A DNA stretch of 64,000 nt from Linanthus parryae (GCA_023055425.1 JALGPY010000001.1:73650994-73714993); one strand, 5' to 3'; shown: positions 47,357 through 59,337, counted from the stretch's first letter. Program-made: numbers and translations. The notes: generated from the sequence alone by a model not told the origin.

Positions 47357-48290
47357 ATTGTCTTCTACCCAACCTGCCTCAGCAAAAACATGAGCTAATT
47401 GATCCCCATTTCTTCCTACCCACATAGAAGTGATATTTTAGAAAGAACGAGAGATGTTTTGACAGCTCTCCACCAGGTGTCTCAGATCAAGTAGTGAATC
47501 TTGACCCCGCAATTTTCTTACAATCCCTTCCTTTAATAAAGCTATTGCAATTGAGCTATCGGATTGTACCTCAACTATGGTGATTCGTAACTCCCTTGCT
47601 AAGATCAGACCTTTTTCTAGAGCTGCAAGTTTCGCGAGAAGGGGTGAGCGAAGTTTACGCAATCATTTGTGACGACCCGAGATCGGAATTCCTCAATACA
47701 CGACCCAAACCAGTGGCTATGTCGAAAGAACGCCAAGAGGAGTCCGTGTTAACTTTTACCGTTCCGAGAGCCGAAGCCGACCATTTCTCTTCTATCGGAG
47801 CTCCCGTGCTAGTTCCTTCTCTGAATTGACCCATAATGTTAGACTCCTTTGTAACAATTGAGGAGGGTACTACCAGCTTCATAAATATCCCCTCGACTTT
47901 TGGCGCACATTGTTAAACAGCAGTGAGTTTCGGCTCCTCCATATAGACCAGAAGATGGCTCTAAGGATCTCGCATAGTGCCTCTGCTTTATGCGTAAATA
48001 ATTCAACCATTAAGTCTCTTAAACCCCTGCATAGTAAGGCAAAAATTCCATAACTGGGTTGCAATCCCAGCACTATTTGATGACCGGACAATGCATAAAA
48101 AGGTGGTCTTCTGTTTCCAATTCTTCCTCGCAAAATTTACAACCGGGTTGAACTCCCATGCCTCTCTGTCTGATCTTCATAGAAACTGCAGAGAATTGTT
48201 CCATAAGCGCCATAGAGGAAAAATAATCTTTTTTGGTACCTTTAGGCTCCACATCATCTTAAGCCAATCCTTGTAGATTAGACCAGCTGA
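47357..48290 (-). pseudogene. LINE ORF2 3' part: zinc-binding RVT segment and RNase H
   Basis: Minus-strand reading in shifting frames gives MMWSLKVPKKI, then CKFCEEELETEDHLFMHCP (zf-RVT; Cys/His pattern intact), then FWSIWRSRNSLLFNN. VKVNTDSSW (RNase H first Asp) and AALEKGLILARELRI with QSDSSIAIALL follow. The end is GRNGDQLAHVFAEAGW at about 47360-47410. Several frameshifts separate these. Plant L1-type LINEs have this C-terminal order. The upstream end near 48290 is abrupt, which fits 5' truncation or an interruption. Confidence 0.88.
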
Positions 48291-48299
48291 TCAAGAGGA

Positions 48300-49545
48300 C
48301 GGAGCACCCGTCGTAAGGTCCCGCTGAAATTTGTCACCCGAAGAAATGTTGGTGTATTCCCTAGAGTCAATCAATTTATAGTGACATTTATATGAACTTG
48401 ATATTTACTATGTTATCAATATGGAGATATGTTAACACGAATGAAGTCATTAGAATATAAATGTTATATTCTTTAACATCCCTAGTCGAGTACTACAGTT
48501 AATTTGGACGACTGTATTGCATCTAGACTTGTATGTGGGTAGATTGATATGGGGATATCAAGTCTAACACATGGGTACGCATTAGGAGTAATGGCGTACT
48601 GGATGACCCACCATGAGATGGCTGCATGAGAGTTATGTGAATGTCACAGGCGCTTCTCATAGGGGCAATGGTGTTGTGATCCTTCGACTTGAAGTCACTA
48701 AATACTCTAGTTGTGAATTATCATGTTTTGATATCATGAAACTTTGCACCGTAACTGGGTAACTATAAAGGCGATAATCGGATATGATATGAAGCAAGCT
48801 GAGAGATGGTAGCGATGCAGATATGATTTGTCCATCCTACATAATATGAGTAAATATCCACGACCACTCGATGAGTGAGACTTAAAGAAATGAATGACCA
48901 TGCTCGAATAAATCAATATGAGATATTGATGTTATTTGTTTATCTAAGTCTACTCACGGATTGAGAAACCAAAGATTGGATATACAAGCGTGACACTCCA
49001 TGTCTTGTGTCCAATCTGGAGAGATGAGAGAAAGGGATTATACAACGCGGTAATATTGGTCACATGTTAGTCAGATCACTGACATTCTTATTACTTGGGT
49101 AGCATTGATGTATTGCTGGATATCGCTCAATGTTTGTAATAATTGTTATTACCGCCAACGTAATTAGGAACCTACACGGTCAAAAATAAGAATAGATGAA
49201 ACTGGAATTAGTTGCTAATTAGTTGGAATAAATAGCAATAATAATTGATTGGACTAAAGAGTAAACTATGCTCATTAGTTGGACTAAAGAGCAATTGTGG
49301 ACTAGAAAGAAAACTAATCCAAACTGTTGCATTTAAGGGAAATATGAATTTCTCTAGCTATAAAATATGATTTACTAGATTTTAACCCGTGCGATGTAGG
49401 GGTAATATACTGCTTCATAAATTTATTTATGATGGTATGATTAGTAGTAGATTATACCCAGAGAGAGCGTAACTGTAGAAATGTAGACTTTAAAAATATA
49501 TCTTTTACATTTATAAATAAATTAAATATTTCTCAAAACTTATCA
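48300..49545. other. Unassigned spacer, possible solo LTR
   Basis: A TGTTGGTGTATTCCC start at 48348 and a CTCTAGCTATAAAATATG stretch near 49353 look LTR-like to me, but no second copy, PBS or TSD is in the window. No gene-like ORF seen. Positions 49222-49300 have a short direct repeat of TTGGACTAAAGAG. Confidence 0.3.
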
Positions 49546-49595
49546 AGGGTTAAATCTGCACCCCCTTGCTTTGGGACAAAAGTGTACGTGTGTAC

Positions 49596-49985
49596 TTTTC
49601 TTCAAAAAAAAAAAGAGGCTAAATTACTTAATGCATACCCCCAATTTGTCGAAACTATCACATTGCAACCCCCAGTTCCAGAACTAGCTGATTGCATCCG
49701 CCATTTGCAAAAAATACGTCAATGTGCAACTGGGAACAAAATTCAGTCAACAAATTCGAATCCGACGAAGGTATTTTCATTAAGTGCACATGGTCCATGA
49801 TGCAATCGCATCACACTTTTTGAGATAATACCCTTCGAGTACGTTAATTTTGCGATGAAATTCCGTTCCCAGTTGCACATTGACGTATTTTTTGCAAATG
49901 GGGGATGCAATCAGTTAGTTCTAAAACTGGAGGTTGCAAAGTGATAGTTTTGACAAACTGGGGGTATGCATTAAGTCATTAAGCC
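49596..49985. mobile_element. Fold-back MITE with ~130-bp arms
   Basis: The left arm (about 49616-49747) and right arm (about 49852-49985) are inverted copies: AGGCTAAATTACTTAATGCA pairs with the complement of TGCATTAAGTCATTAAGCCT, and ATACGTCAATGTGCAACTGG pairs with its inverse in the right arm. A 13-bp direct repeat TGTACGTGTGTAC flanks at 49583-49595 and 49986-49998. Between the left flank and the arm is TTTTCTTC plus a run of 11 A. Confidence 0.85.
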
Positions 49986-49998
49986 TGTACGTGTGTAC

Positions 49999-50238
49999 CA
50001 TGTGTGAATACTACTAATTCATTATTTTAAGAATGAATACAACTAATTCTTTAAGAGAAATACTTAAATTTTATTATGAAACTGTGTATAAGTTTTCTGG
50101 TTAGATAAATAAATTTTTTTATAAAACAATTTTTAGCAATACTTGTATTATTAACATTCAAAATTCAAATATTTCAACTTAATCTCTTTTTCGCATGATG
50201 AATTATTGTCAGTTATGCTTCCAAGAGTCATCCAAAGC
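49999..50238. other. AT-rich spacer between two MITEs
   Basis: Nothing recognised. It separates the 13-bp flank of the first fold-back element from the CAAAGC flank of the second. Confidence 0.4.
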
Positions 50239-50491
50239 CCGAATTTGGATCCTCTCATGTCCAAATCTCCTCAAGTCCATGTTGTTCAAATGTAGATCGT
50301 CCAATCATTTTTTAATTATCACAAAACTAATCTTTGATTAATCATCATTATCCTAATTTAATTTCTCCTTTCATTTTGATTGATATGATGATCAGCCAAA
50401 GATTGGTGTTGTCATAATCAAAAAATCATGGACGGTTCATATTTGAACTAGATGGACTTGATTAGATTGGACATGAGAGGATCCAAATCTT
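50239..50491. mobile_element. Fold-back MITE of 253 bp
   Basis: Arms of about 115 bp: ATTTGGATCCTCTCATGTCC on the left is the inverse of GGACATGAGAGGATCCAAAT on the right, continuing through TCAAGTCCAT and AATCTTTG. The hexamer CAAAGC flanks at 50233-50238 and 50492-50497 as a candidate duplication. It carries no ORF. Confidence 0.8.
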
Positions 50492-50497
50492 CAAAGC

Positions 50498-52324
50498 TCA
50501 CACTTTTTTATAAGAAAAGAAAGTGCACACTTAGTTATATGGCGAAACAATGTTTCATTCTCATCCCTCTTTCAAATATCTGAGCTTCATCTCTATTTTT
50601 AAAATAAACCCACACGTTTGCTTTCACTTATTTTATATACGGATAATTGAAATATAAGATTAAATAAACAATCTACGTACTAACTTACTTAAATTTTTAT
50701 TACATTTTTACTGAATCTAAACACATATATTTACTTAAATTAATGGATACTTTTAGTTAATGAAAAAAATATGTGTCAATTATTTTTTTCTATTTATTTG
50801 GTAGTGTAGTTCTCAAAATTTTGAAACCTACGTTCATGTACATGTATTTTTTATTGGGAGAATACGGTCGATTGTGATAATAATAGTAAACTAATTTACA
50901 CTCTTTTAATACTGAGATTTCAAAATAATTATCTACTTATTTTTTAAATTTTAAAGTTTTTAAAAATTAATTGCTTTTAAACGGGATTTTAGTACGGCAT
51001 GTGTTTCAAGTTGTGAATACTTGAGCTCCTTAACGTATCGATGATTTGATATATGAATTTTAATATATAGTGAAACCGGAAGAATAACTCATTTCTTTTC
51101 AAGGAAAAGACCCACTTCCCTAAAAAAAATCTACTAATTTTCTGTAGTATTATCAATTACATACCACGATTTTGGTCACATCATATAAAAATTTCTCATT
51201 AGATAGGATGATTTATTGTTTGATTTTTAAGTGACAAATTATTTAAAACTTTCAAGTTCTCCAAATTTTTTAGTTTTGTTACTTTTTTCTTCATCATATT
51301 GACAACCTTTTAAGGTCTCTGAAGAAACAAATAAAAAATAAGCAAATATAAATGCGAAAATCAATTGAGATGCCAAAGAAGCCATCTAAATTTTTGTATA
51401 TTTTCTTTTGTTTATGTACACACATGTGTTGTACATAAACATTTAGATTGGTGAACCTCGAGAAAATTGAATAGTCAATTTTGTAATATATCATTGCTCT
51501 TTTTCTTATGTACATACACAAAACAAATTTTCAAAGGTTTCTTAGTGGATTTTATTTTTTTTTCAAAATTAGGAATTTATGTCTACATTTATGTCAAAAT
51601 TGTGTCCATGCAGGATATTACCTTTTTTACAATGATTATGTATCTAAAAAATCAAAAGTCTTGATGGTCATTTATTTAATAATAAAGGATAACTGCCTAT
51701 AAAAAAATTCCCTATACATTAAGATATAGTAAAAAGATTGGGTCACTATGGCACAACCACATCCATTTTTTCAGTTGAGGAACTTGAATATGAATATGAG
51801 TTAGTACAAAAAAATACATAATAATTTTCTGAAAAGATCAAGTGGGCACATAGTATAAAAAATAGCATATATGCCATATATGATGGATGGGATGAATTAT
51901 TTAACTGCAATTTCAATTTGAAATTCACATTTTTTGAACTAGCTAGAAACAAACCACAACAAATGTGAAGTAAAAATTGTTAGAGCAAAAAAAAGATGAT
52001 TAACCTTATTCCTTCTGAACTTCTTATAAATAACTCACATAGAAGAAGTAAAATAGTATAATTATTAACTACAACACTAAGGATAAAAGACTGCAGGACA
52101 CTCTTGAATTTTGATTATGATTTACTGAGTATATATAGAAGAAGAGGAATATGGTTAAAAGGAATATAAATTAAAAATTATTTATAACTCACGTAATCAA
52201 TACATTACTAATAGTAAATTACCGTGGTTAAAGGAAAACTTTTAAAAGTACTAAATATTATAGCAATCTCCTACAAAGAAACTACCAAATATGGAAAATA
52301 TTTTTTACATTAATTAACTGTAAT
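50498..52324. other. AT-rich spacer, nothing recognised
   Basis: Strongly AT-rich, stops in every frame, with only short chance ORFs. No TIR, LTR, tRNA or protein motif found. It may hold old, fully decayed insertions. Confidence 0.4.
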
Positions 52325-52395
52325 TTGTAATTCCCACGTGGAAATTCCTGAGGCAAAGCTAGAGAAGACATTCTCAAATAGTATATGGTATAGAT
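52325..52395 (-). repeat. Dispersed ~70-bp repeat, copy 2
   Basis: Second copy of the 47285-47356 sequence (CCCACGTGGAAATTCCT, GCAAAGCTAG, ATTCTCAAATAGTATATGG). It lies 3' of the second minus-strand LINE remnant, supporting a shared LINE 3' end. The intervening 52396-52830 has no recognised motif, except a repeated CATGGTGATGC word at 52529 and 52563. Confidence 0.6.
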
Positions 52396-52829
52396 AGGCT
52401 ATGAAAATTCAGTCTAAATTCATTCCTACATTACACAGTACAGTAGAGAAAAAAGATGAAGAGAATAGAGTTTTTCTCCACCTAGTGTTTTGGCCAAGAG
52501 GAGCTTCCCCCTTCAAGGAGGTCACGACATGGTGATGCCGCCCTGTCTCTGCTGCCCACAACATGGTGATGCAGACCTTCTCTCTGTGGCCACGGGTTGG
52601 ATGTGATCGAGCCAGCGCGCGCGTCCAGATTCATCATCTTGTGAGATAAGACCCTCCTTTTTCCTACGATTGCTAGCACCATTGGAGAAGAAGTACAGTT
52701 AGAGTCTATTCGTGTGGATACCATAGAGACGCCGTTCTTTTGATCTGCATATGTGATCGTCACCACTAATTTTGATTGAGGTAACATTTCTCCTTTATCA
52801 TGTTATGATGCTTCACCTGCGATTATTGG
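52396..52829. other. Unassigned stretch between LINE coding remnant and repeat copy 2
   Basis: A minus-strand ORF of 101 codons (52787-52482) has no recognisable motif and is Ser/Arg-rich. In an intact LINE this place would hold the zf-RVT and RNase H parts, which are not seen here. Confidence 0.35.
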
Positions 52830-54119
52830 AGGGTTTTGAGCAGAATTTTTTTCTATTTACGTTGCGTAACCTGCATCAAAACCCTACAAGAAACAGAATA
52901 CAACATGTCATCCGCATATGTCCAAAAATCATCCTCTCTTTGTTTTTTCGGAAGCACAATTGAACGAATAGCCTCTAGGTCAGAAGTAAGACAAAACATG
53001 TTGCCTCATCCAAGCTTCATGTTATTGGATCAATAAAATTATCTACCTTCATTTCTTCTTCACCAAGAGGACTTTGTGAGAAAATCCTGTAAGTTCACGC
53101 TCTATGAACCCAATTATCTTTGAAAGACCTGGTTTTCTATCTGTCTCTAATTTTCAATGCGAGACCTGCTTTCACAAGCTTTGTACCTGCAAGGATACTT
53201 CTTAAATCATAAGAAATTTGACTATTTCCAATGAGTTGCACATCCAAGATAGAGGAATCACGAAAGTATTATGCTTTGAAAACTCTGCTGACAAGGCTCT
53301 CGGCCTTCATAATAAAACGTCAAGTCTGCTTGGCTAGCATAGCGACATTAAAATCATGAAAATACTTGAATACCAAGCCTCCCTTTCCTTTTAGCATCTT
53401 TACTATGTACCATTCCAGCCAATGCATCTTCATTTTTCCTTCACAATCGCCCCACCAAAATTCCCTAATGATGTGCTCCATCTCATGACAAGTTTTAAGA
53501 GTTAGGAGGAAACAACACCTATCAAAATTTGGAATGCCCAGGCTACTGATTTGATCAGCACCATCAACATGGTCCAAGTAAATCGTGGACCTAAACATCC
53601 CATATCCCTTAGTTGAAGTCGCTGAATAATACAGCAAAAACCCTCTATCTGTTTGAAGAGTACTGGTCTTCCCTCTTCCTTTTCGATCGTAGATGAGAAT
53701 ACATTAAAGCCATTGACTACACACCAAGGGTGCTCTCCAGGACTGATACGTTCAAGGATTCGCCAAAATTGTGACATTCCTCTCTATCAGTATCTCCATA
53801 GAATCCTGTAAAAAATCCTTGTCTTGAATCCTTAGTAAAACTTACCAAACCGTGAATGTGATACCTTGACTGGTTGAAGAGGGTGAAGTCCACACTATCT
53901 TCCCACATCAATGCGAGTCCTCTACTTCTTCCCCGGCCACAGTGAACACATAGATGAAAAATGCCCATACGTAACTTAATCCTTTTCCATCTCGCCTGCA
54001 AACACTTTGGTCTCTATTAAAAAGACCATATTTGACTGGATTCTCCTTGCTAAATCGCAAATAGAAACAACGCTATAAGGGTTGCAAACCCCCTGTACTT
54101 TCCAGCTTAGGAGATTCAT
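52830..54119 (-). pseudogene. LINE ORF2: endonuclease fused to the RT tail by an internal deletion
   Basis: Starts at 54119 with MNLLSWKVQGVCNPYS and VFLIETK, the AP endonuclease N-terminus. A stop falls at about 54000 and the frame continues as CGRGRSRGLALMWEDSV and FTGFYGDTDREE. Then PWCVVNGFNVF and GRPVLFKQIEGF come near the expected endonuclease catalytic Asn/Asp motif, up to GPRFTW at about 53580. The next residues, VLIKSVAWA, belong to the far end of RT, followed by CFLLTLKTCHEMEHIIREFWWGD and GGLVFKYFHDFNVAMLAKQ. The catalytic RT core (FADD box) is missing. Decay continues to about 52830. Confidence 0.88.
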
Positions 54120-54545
54120 TGTGAGTGGCTAGGCTGTCTCGCAGCCTCATCCAATGATGGTGTGGGGATCTTTGAGGCAGCCCCATCTTGTGATGGAATC
54201 CGAGAGTTAGAAACCTGAGTAACTGAAACTTTCGTGTTAGCTCTTCGTATCCTATCCTTCAACACTTCACCCCCTGAATTGTTTTCACACCGTCGTATAG
54301 CTTATTACAGACTCTTTGTTCACTGGTATTCAAATTTCTTTGCTTTTTGGTCATGTTTGCAGTCTTTTTCTTCACTTGCGGGCTAGTGGCTACATGTCAT
54401 ATGTCGTCCCACATCGAGATATAGTGGATTACATATGAGGTATATAGTATTCCTTGTGGATTACTAATATCACCTTCAAGGCTTAAGCATTTTTATCTGG
54501 TGGTACATGTAAAGAAGTTGCTGGGATAGTAATCCGCTCGGGTTG

Positions 54546-55701
54546 TTACACTGCATCCATCTGTTTTAGTTTGGAAGAGAGCTTCTTTGGTGTGGCGGCA
54601 GCCAAATTCTGTGCGGTTTTCCTCTTAGTCACCTTACCTTCTTGCATTGGCGCTTTTACTTTATCTTTTGCTTCCAGTGTCATCTTCGAGTTGATCATCT
54701 CTTCCCTTAGCGGGTTATCGAGGATTATCACACCGTCATTGCTGAGAAGAGCGTGACTTTCCAATTGAATTTCTACCTCCACATCACCATCATCATAAAT
54801 GCTCTCCGACGAGGGTGAAGAGGACGACCAGTCCTCCAAATAAGTGGAGCCCCCATCTCCCTCCTCCGATTTAGTTTTTGAGCGTGGACTAATCAGACTT
54901 CGCACAAACAGTCTCTTTCGCGATGGAGGTTTATACGTGAGCCAATTGGCGTACCCCGACTGTTTTTTTTTTGTTTCTCCACCTCTTCCCCGAATTTGCA
55001 ACCCGAGTTGTAGTGGTCAATCCTCCCGCACCAAATACACAAATTAGGTTTCCGCTCGTACTTGTAATCAACCCAGACTTTTTCGTCTAAAACTTTGATG
55101 TATCTTTCCTTACGAAAATGTTTCTTCGCATCGATTCGTGCCCTAACCCGCATGTAATCGCCTCCATGTCCACACATAACCCTTTTTCTGAGTCCAGAAT
55201 TGTTCTCATGGAACTGATAACGTTCTTCGCGTCATCCTCATTGAACTTGAACAATGGCAAGTGTTGAATCTGGAGCCACACATTTATTGTTGAGAAACTC
55301 TCTTCTTCAACAATTAAGCTTGGATTCCATGACTTAAGTAGGAGAATATTCCTTTCAAAAATCCATGGACCGCCCGCGAGGACTGTGTCCATTGAATCCT
55401 TGCTCGGGAAGCTGATAACAAAGACGTTAGAACGAGTTTTAACGACAGATTTGATCACCTTCCTGCCAGATCTTCCTAAACATTGATTTCATGGCCCAAA
55501 CATTGATGCTATCGGGTGAAGGAACGAACCCACTAGACAATGTTTGAGCGCTTTTAAGGCTTCTGTGCGTCGGAGGGGATCACTCTCCAGTATGTCCTCT
55601 TCTTCTTCCATCGACATGAGTCCAAATCTTCTGTTGGTTGCTTCTGTCGAGGTGCCGATCTGGTTGATGTTGGAGGCAGAAGTCTCTTTCGTTATCGCCA
55701 T
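54546..55701 (-). pseudogene. LINE ORF1 with DUF4283 and zinc knuckle
   Basis: Starts at 55701 (MAITKETSAS). The DUF4283 domain is at 55458-55160: VFVISFPSKDSMDTVLAGGPW, LLLKSWNPSL, then VWLQIQHLPLF. The zf-CCHC_4 segment KPNLCIWCGRIDHYNSGC near 55040 has an intact CX2CX4HX4C pattern. The tail is basic and Ser-rich, ending at 54546. A stop at 55489 and at least two frameshifts (about 55170 and 55000) break it. The product would bind LINE RNA. The interval to ORF2 (54120-54545) is the inter-ORF spacer and holds no other gene. Confidence 0.9.
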
Positions 55702-55793
55702 GATGAAACCCTAAACGCCCTCTTGAGCTCTAACAAAGTCGGAAAAGTCAAAACTTTCAAAAAGTGGTGCTAAATTGTTAATTTTAAAACATA

Positions 55794-57368
55794 AAAATTG
55801 CACTAGCGGTACCTCATATTATACATTTTGTTACACTTTCATATCCATATTTTCAATTATGACATTTACAGTACCCACCTTTTGAAATTGTTTCACAGTG
55901 GTACATTTCTTAACGTTGTTAAATTTTTTAACGTTTAGTGTGAGTAATTCTTTGGAAAAGATAGGATTGCATAAGTATTACCCATATTTACCATTTTATT
56001 ACAATTCGATACCCATACTATATTCAGAAACTAAACCATAATATCTCGAGCATAATCCTCTGCAACAAGAGGAACTAAACCACAATATCTCCATCCACCG
56101 TGCCTTCAATCACACACCGAACCTGAGCGGTATCCCGATCATAGTAGAGGCTCCTTCTCAGCCACCGAATAGTTTGATCTTTCTGGTGTCATCCATCACT
56201 GAGATGAATTTGTAACCCTGGCGAGAAGCACTTCATTATCCACGTCCTTATCTTTTTCGCCGAAGAGGGTTCACTCCGGGTCTATCATTCTCCAACAAAT
56301 TGATTTCACGAGATGAAGGGTTGCAATGTGATTTCGCGTGCTTGCTCTATGGATTGTTGAATCATAAGCCAATCGAGAAGCCGAGTAATATTTAAGTGCG
56401 ATCGTTGAGGAACCAGTGGGGATCGAGAAGAAAGTCGTTTGCAGTGCGCTCCCTTGTGCTCTTCCGGGCATGAATGACGTATTGATGGGTCAATATATCC
56501 AGCTTGTGGTTGATAGGCGATTGGAGGCTTTGGGTCATGGAAAGATGTCTGGTGTTCGTAATTCATTTGATTTCTGATTATGCTTCAAGGAAAGACTAAT
56601 TTCTTTGATAAGAGAGTTGGGGATTACCAGAAGGCTTCTATTATGAACATAACGAATGAGAATGGTGGATATTATGAGTTTAAGTTTGACCGATGATTTA
56701 TAACATGGGCTCTTTCTCCGATGTTTCATTTTTTGTGTAATTTCTTCTTCATCATCATTACCTATTTTGCAATCAAAAGAAAATTTTGAATCATTGGAGA
56801 AGAGAGGGGGAAGAAGAGAAGTGCAGAGGAAGACATGATCCATGAGATGCAAATTAAGATGATGAATCATTAAAAAACGTAAGAACAGCAGAATAATGTT
56901 CTTTGTTTTTGTGTGTTAAGTTGATTTTCAGTTTTAGGCAGAGGGAGCAAAATACAATTGATCATTTATTTGTTAACAGAAAATGGACGAAAAAGTCATC
57001 TGAAACACATGGAAAGCACATGTCATGTAAGTGTAACTTTTCAAAACACTGGTCAATTAAGCAAATCGAGGTCAAACCACATGTCACATATATGTAATTT
57101 ACCCATTCTTTATAGTGGTGTAATTATCAAATTTAGAAATATGAGTACTAAATTGTAACAACGTTGTAAGTATGGGTCCTACTAATACTATTTTGTCTTT
57201 GCAAAAGACGGAAATATCCACATTAATCGTTAGAATAACTAACATCGTTAGTGAAATGAACCACCGGTGCAAAATTTCAAAATGAGGGTACTGCGGATGT
57301 CAAAATTAAAAATATGGGCATGAAAGTGTAACAAGACGTACAATATGGATACCGGTGGTGCAATTTGC
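55794..57368. mobile_element. Long inverted-repeat element (~1.58 kb, ~240-bp arms)
   Basis: The left arm (55794-56035) and right arm (57105-57368) are inverted copies: ATTGCACTAGCGGTACC pairs with the inverse of GGATACCGGTGGTGCAAT, and TTGTTACACTTTCAT pairs with ATGAAAGTGTAACAA, through to CAACGTTGTTA-like ends. Internal 56036-57104 has no recognised protein. Termini are near the LINE 5' end at about 55760. No clear TSD was found, so the superfamily (MULE or hAT) is open. Confidence 0.78.
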
Positions 57369-57908
57369 CTATGACATACATGGTCTCAATCTTGAGAGCA
57401 AGTATATCATAATGCTAAAGATAACATCTATTGATTTCTTGATTATTCTTTATTTATTTACCATTTCAACTATATTAAACCACCACAAAAAACTATGTCA
57501 TACTAAAAAGGCATGGCATATCCACAAATCTTATGACGATACTACCACGAGGATAATAGTGGGATTTCTTCCATGCCTGATGAATTATACATGCCATGAA
57601 CTTAGAGAAATCGTTTCACTCCCAATGCATGCAATCCAAACTACCCAACATACCGGGAAAGACCCTCTCTTTTCCCTTATGAAAGAAACAAAGTGATGTA
57701 AAATTAGTTAATAAATGAATAAAAAAGTTAAGATTTTGGTGATTGTTACACGAGTGTTGTAAACTTAATCAAAATCTTAAGACATGATATTTTATTACAA
57801 TCTGGTTACATTATAAAAGAGATTTGATTATTATTAGAGTTGATGGAGTATACAATTGGTAGTTTAGAAATGAAACTGCTTTTTAATTTGAAATCGCATT
57901 TCATATCA
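57369..57908. other. Spacer, nothing recognised
   Basis: Contains a 113-codon plus-strand ORF (57355-57696) overlapping the inverted-repeat end. Its composition is biased and no domain is recognisable. No RNA gene or repeat seen. Confidence 0.4.
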
Positions 57909-58250
57909 TGTACACTATTAAGATTCGGTTCTTGTCCCACATCAGGACTTTGTATACTTTGCACATGCTAATATGATACTTGGTCCACTCCCCTCATTGC
58001 CAATTTGTTTGAGGTGGAACTCCAGGTTTCTTAACATGGTATCATAGTCGTATCTTTAATCCATCAGAATTTGTTCCGTGAATCTATCCCGTTTGTCTTT
58101 GTTTCACACCCTACGCGTGAGGAGGCATGTCGAGACTCGGTTTTTGTCCCACATCGGGACTCTGCTTACTTCACATGTGCCTAATAAAGATACTTGGGCT
58201 ACTCCCCTCATTGCCAATTGGTTTGAGGTGGAACCCCGTGATTCTTAACA
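57909..58250 (+). mobile_element. TRIM (terminal-repeat retrotransposon in miniature), 342 bp
   Basis: Two direct repeats, 57909-58036 and 58128-58250, each start TGT, contain TTGTCCCACATC and CTCCCCTCATTGCCAATT, and end TTCTTAACA. Right after the first is TGGTATCATAGTCG (58037-58050), a PBS variant of the iMet type with one change. A purine-rich GAGGAGGC precedes the second at 58119-58126. The internal region is only 91 bp and non-coding. No 5S rRNA-like segment is visible, so it is not Cassandra-like. Mobilisation would need an autonomous Copia or Gypsy element. Confidence 0.88.
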
Positions 58251-59337
58251 TATATATTGGAGCATGAAAGGCTATATGTTCTCAAATACACTATTCACAT
58301 GCTAAAGTTAGTATTTGAATTAAGATCTCAATTGGATATGCTCTTAGCATGCGATCAGTCTAGTTAAGTTTGTATGCTAAAATAGCTTTGAATTTTATTG
58401 TTCTTGAGGGGAATCGTGGCTAAATGTTAACCTTTATATTTTCTTAGAATGGAGAACTGAGATCGATTAATCCTAACTAAACTTACTGCAAGTATAGCGT
58501 CCATCAGCCACATGCTATTACATAGTAAACAAAGAGATAAAAGACTCTTTTCAGCTCACTCTATTATTAAGTATTAATAGAGAGAAATAGAGAGGGGGGG
58601 GGGGATAGAGAGAAGGTAAAACGAAACGGTCTCCGAAGAAAATCAGAGACAGAGGATAGCGTACAATTATGTTTATTGCACATGTGAATTTGATAAAGTT
58701 CCAAAGTCCCTAAGCTAAGCAAAAAGATCACACAACGGATAGTCCGTAAACAAGAATTCAAATCATTGCGATTACCCAACACAAAGTCCAAGAGTGAAGA
58801 AGCAACACAACATTGAAGAATATCGGTTATGAATATCCCTAAATGGACTCACCAAGGCTCAAGCAAGAGATTAGAAGGCGGAGCATAGACGAGAGGAAGC
58901 AACGAAGTAACGGAGGAACGAAAAAATCCCGGCCCTTTCGTATGAATGAACAAGGCATTCGTACGAAAGCCATTATTGCGAATGATCTTGTCTTCGTGCG
59001 AAAGATTCGGGATGGGCAGTTCCTTTTGTTTCCAAGTCAATTTTTGAAGTTTCTTTGATGTTTCTCTGGGCACAAGTCGGTATCCTAGTATATATACATG
59101 TATAGGGTCGTGGCTATATGGTGTCGATTGTATCCGTTGGTATTCTCTCAATAAGCAAAGCACGTTTTGGCCATAGAGGTAGCTAGCGATTGAACTAGTG
59201 AACCATGTTAATTCCAATGTGTGTTCTTAATTTTCCTATCATCGTCCTACCATGTTATTGAAGTTCATACAATAATATAACAAAATAACATAAAATTATT
59301 CGAGGTAATGAGAAAAGTCATTATTTTAAGGGCTATT
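58251..59337. other. Spacer, nothing recognised
   Basis: Has a G-run of 10 within AGAGA-rich sequence at 58586-58615 and a short stretch with repeated TTCGTACGAAAG/TTCGTGCGAAAG words at 58938-59007 (three near-palindromic hits). No gene or TIR seen. Confidence 0.4.

Noticed and set aside
57909..58250. Cassandra-type TRIM with 5S rRNA in its LTR
   Set aside because: No 5S-like internal promoter sequence is visible in either terminal repeat.
58843..59217. Overlapping 71- and 122-codon ORFs on opposite strands as a host gene
   Set aside because: No domain, no splice context, and short repeated words explain much of the composition.
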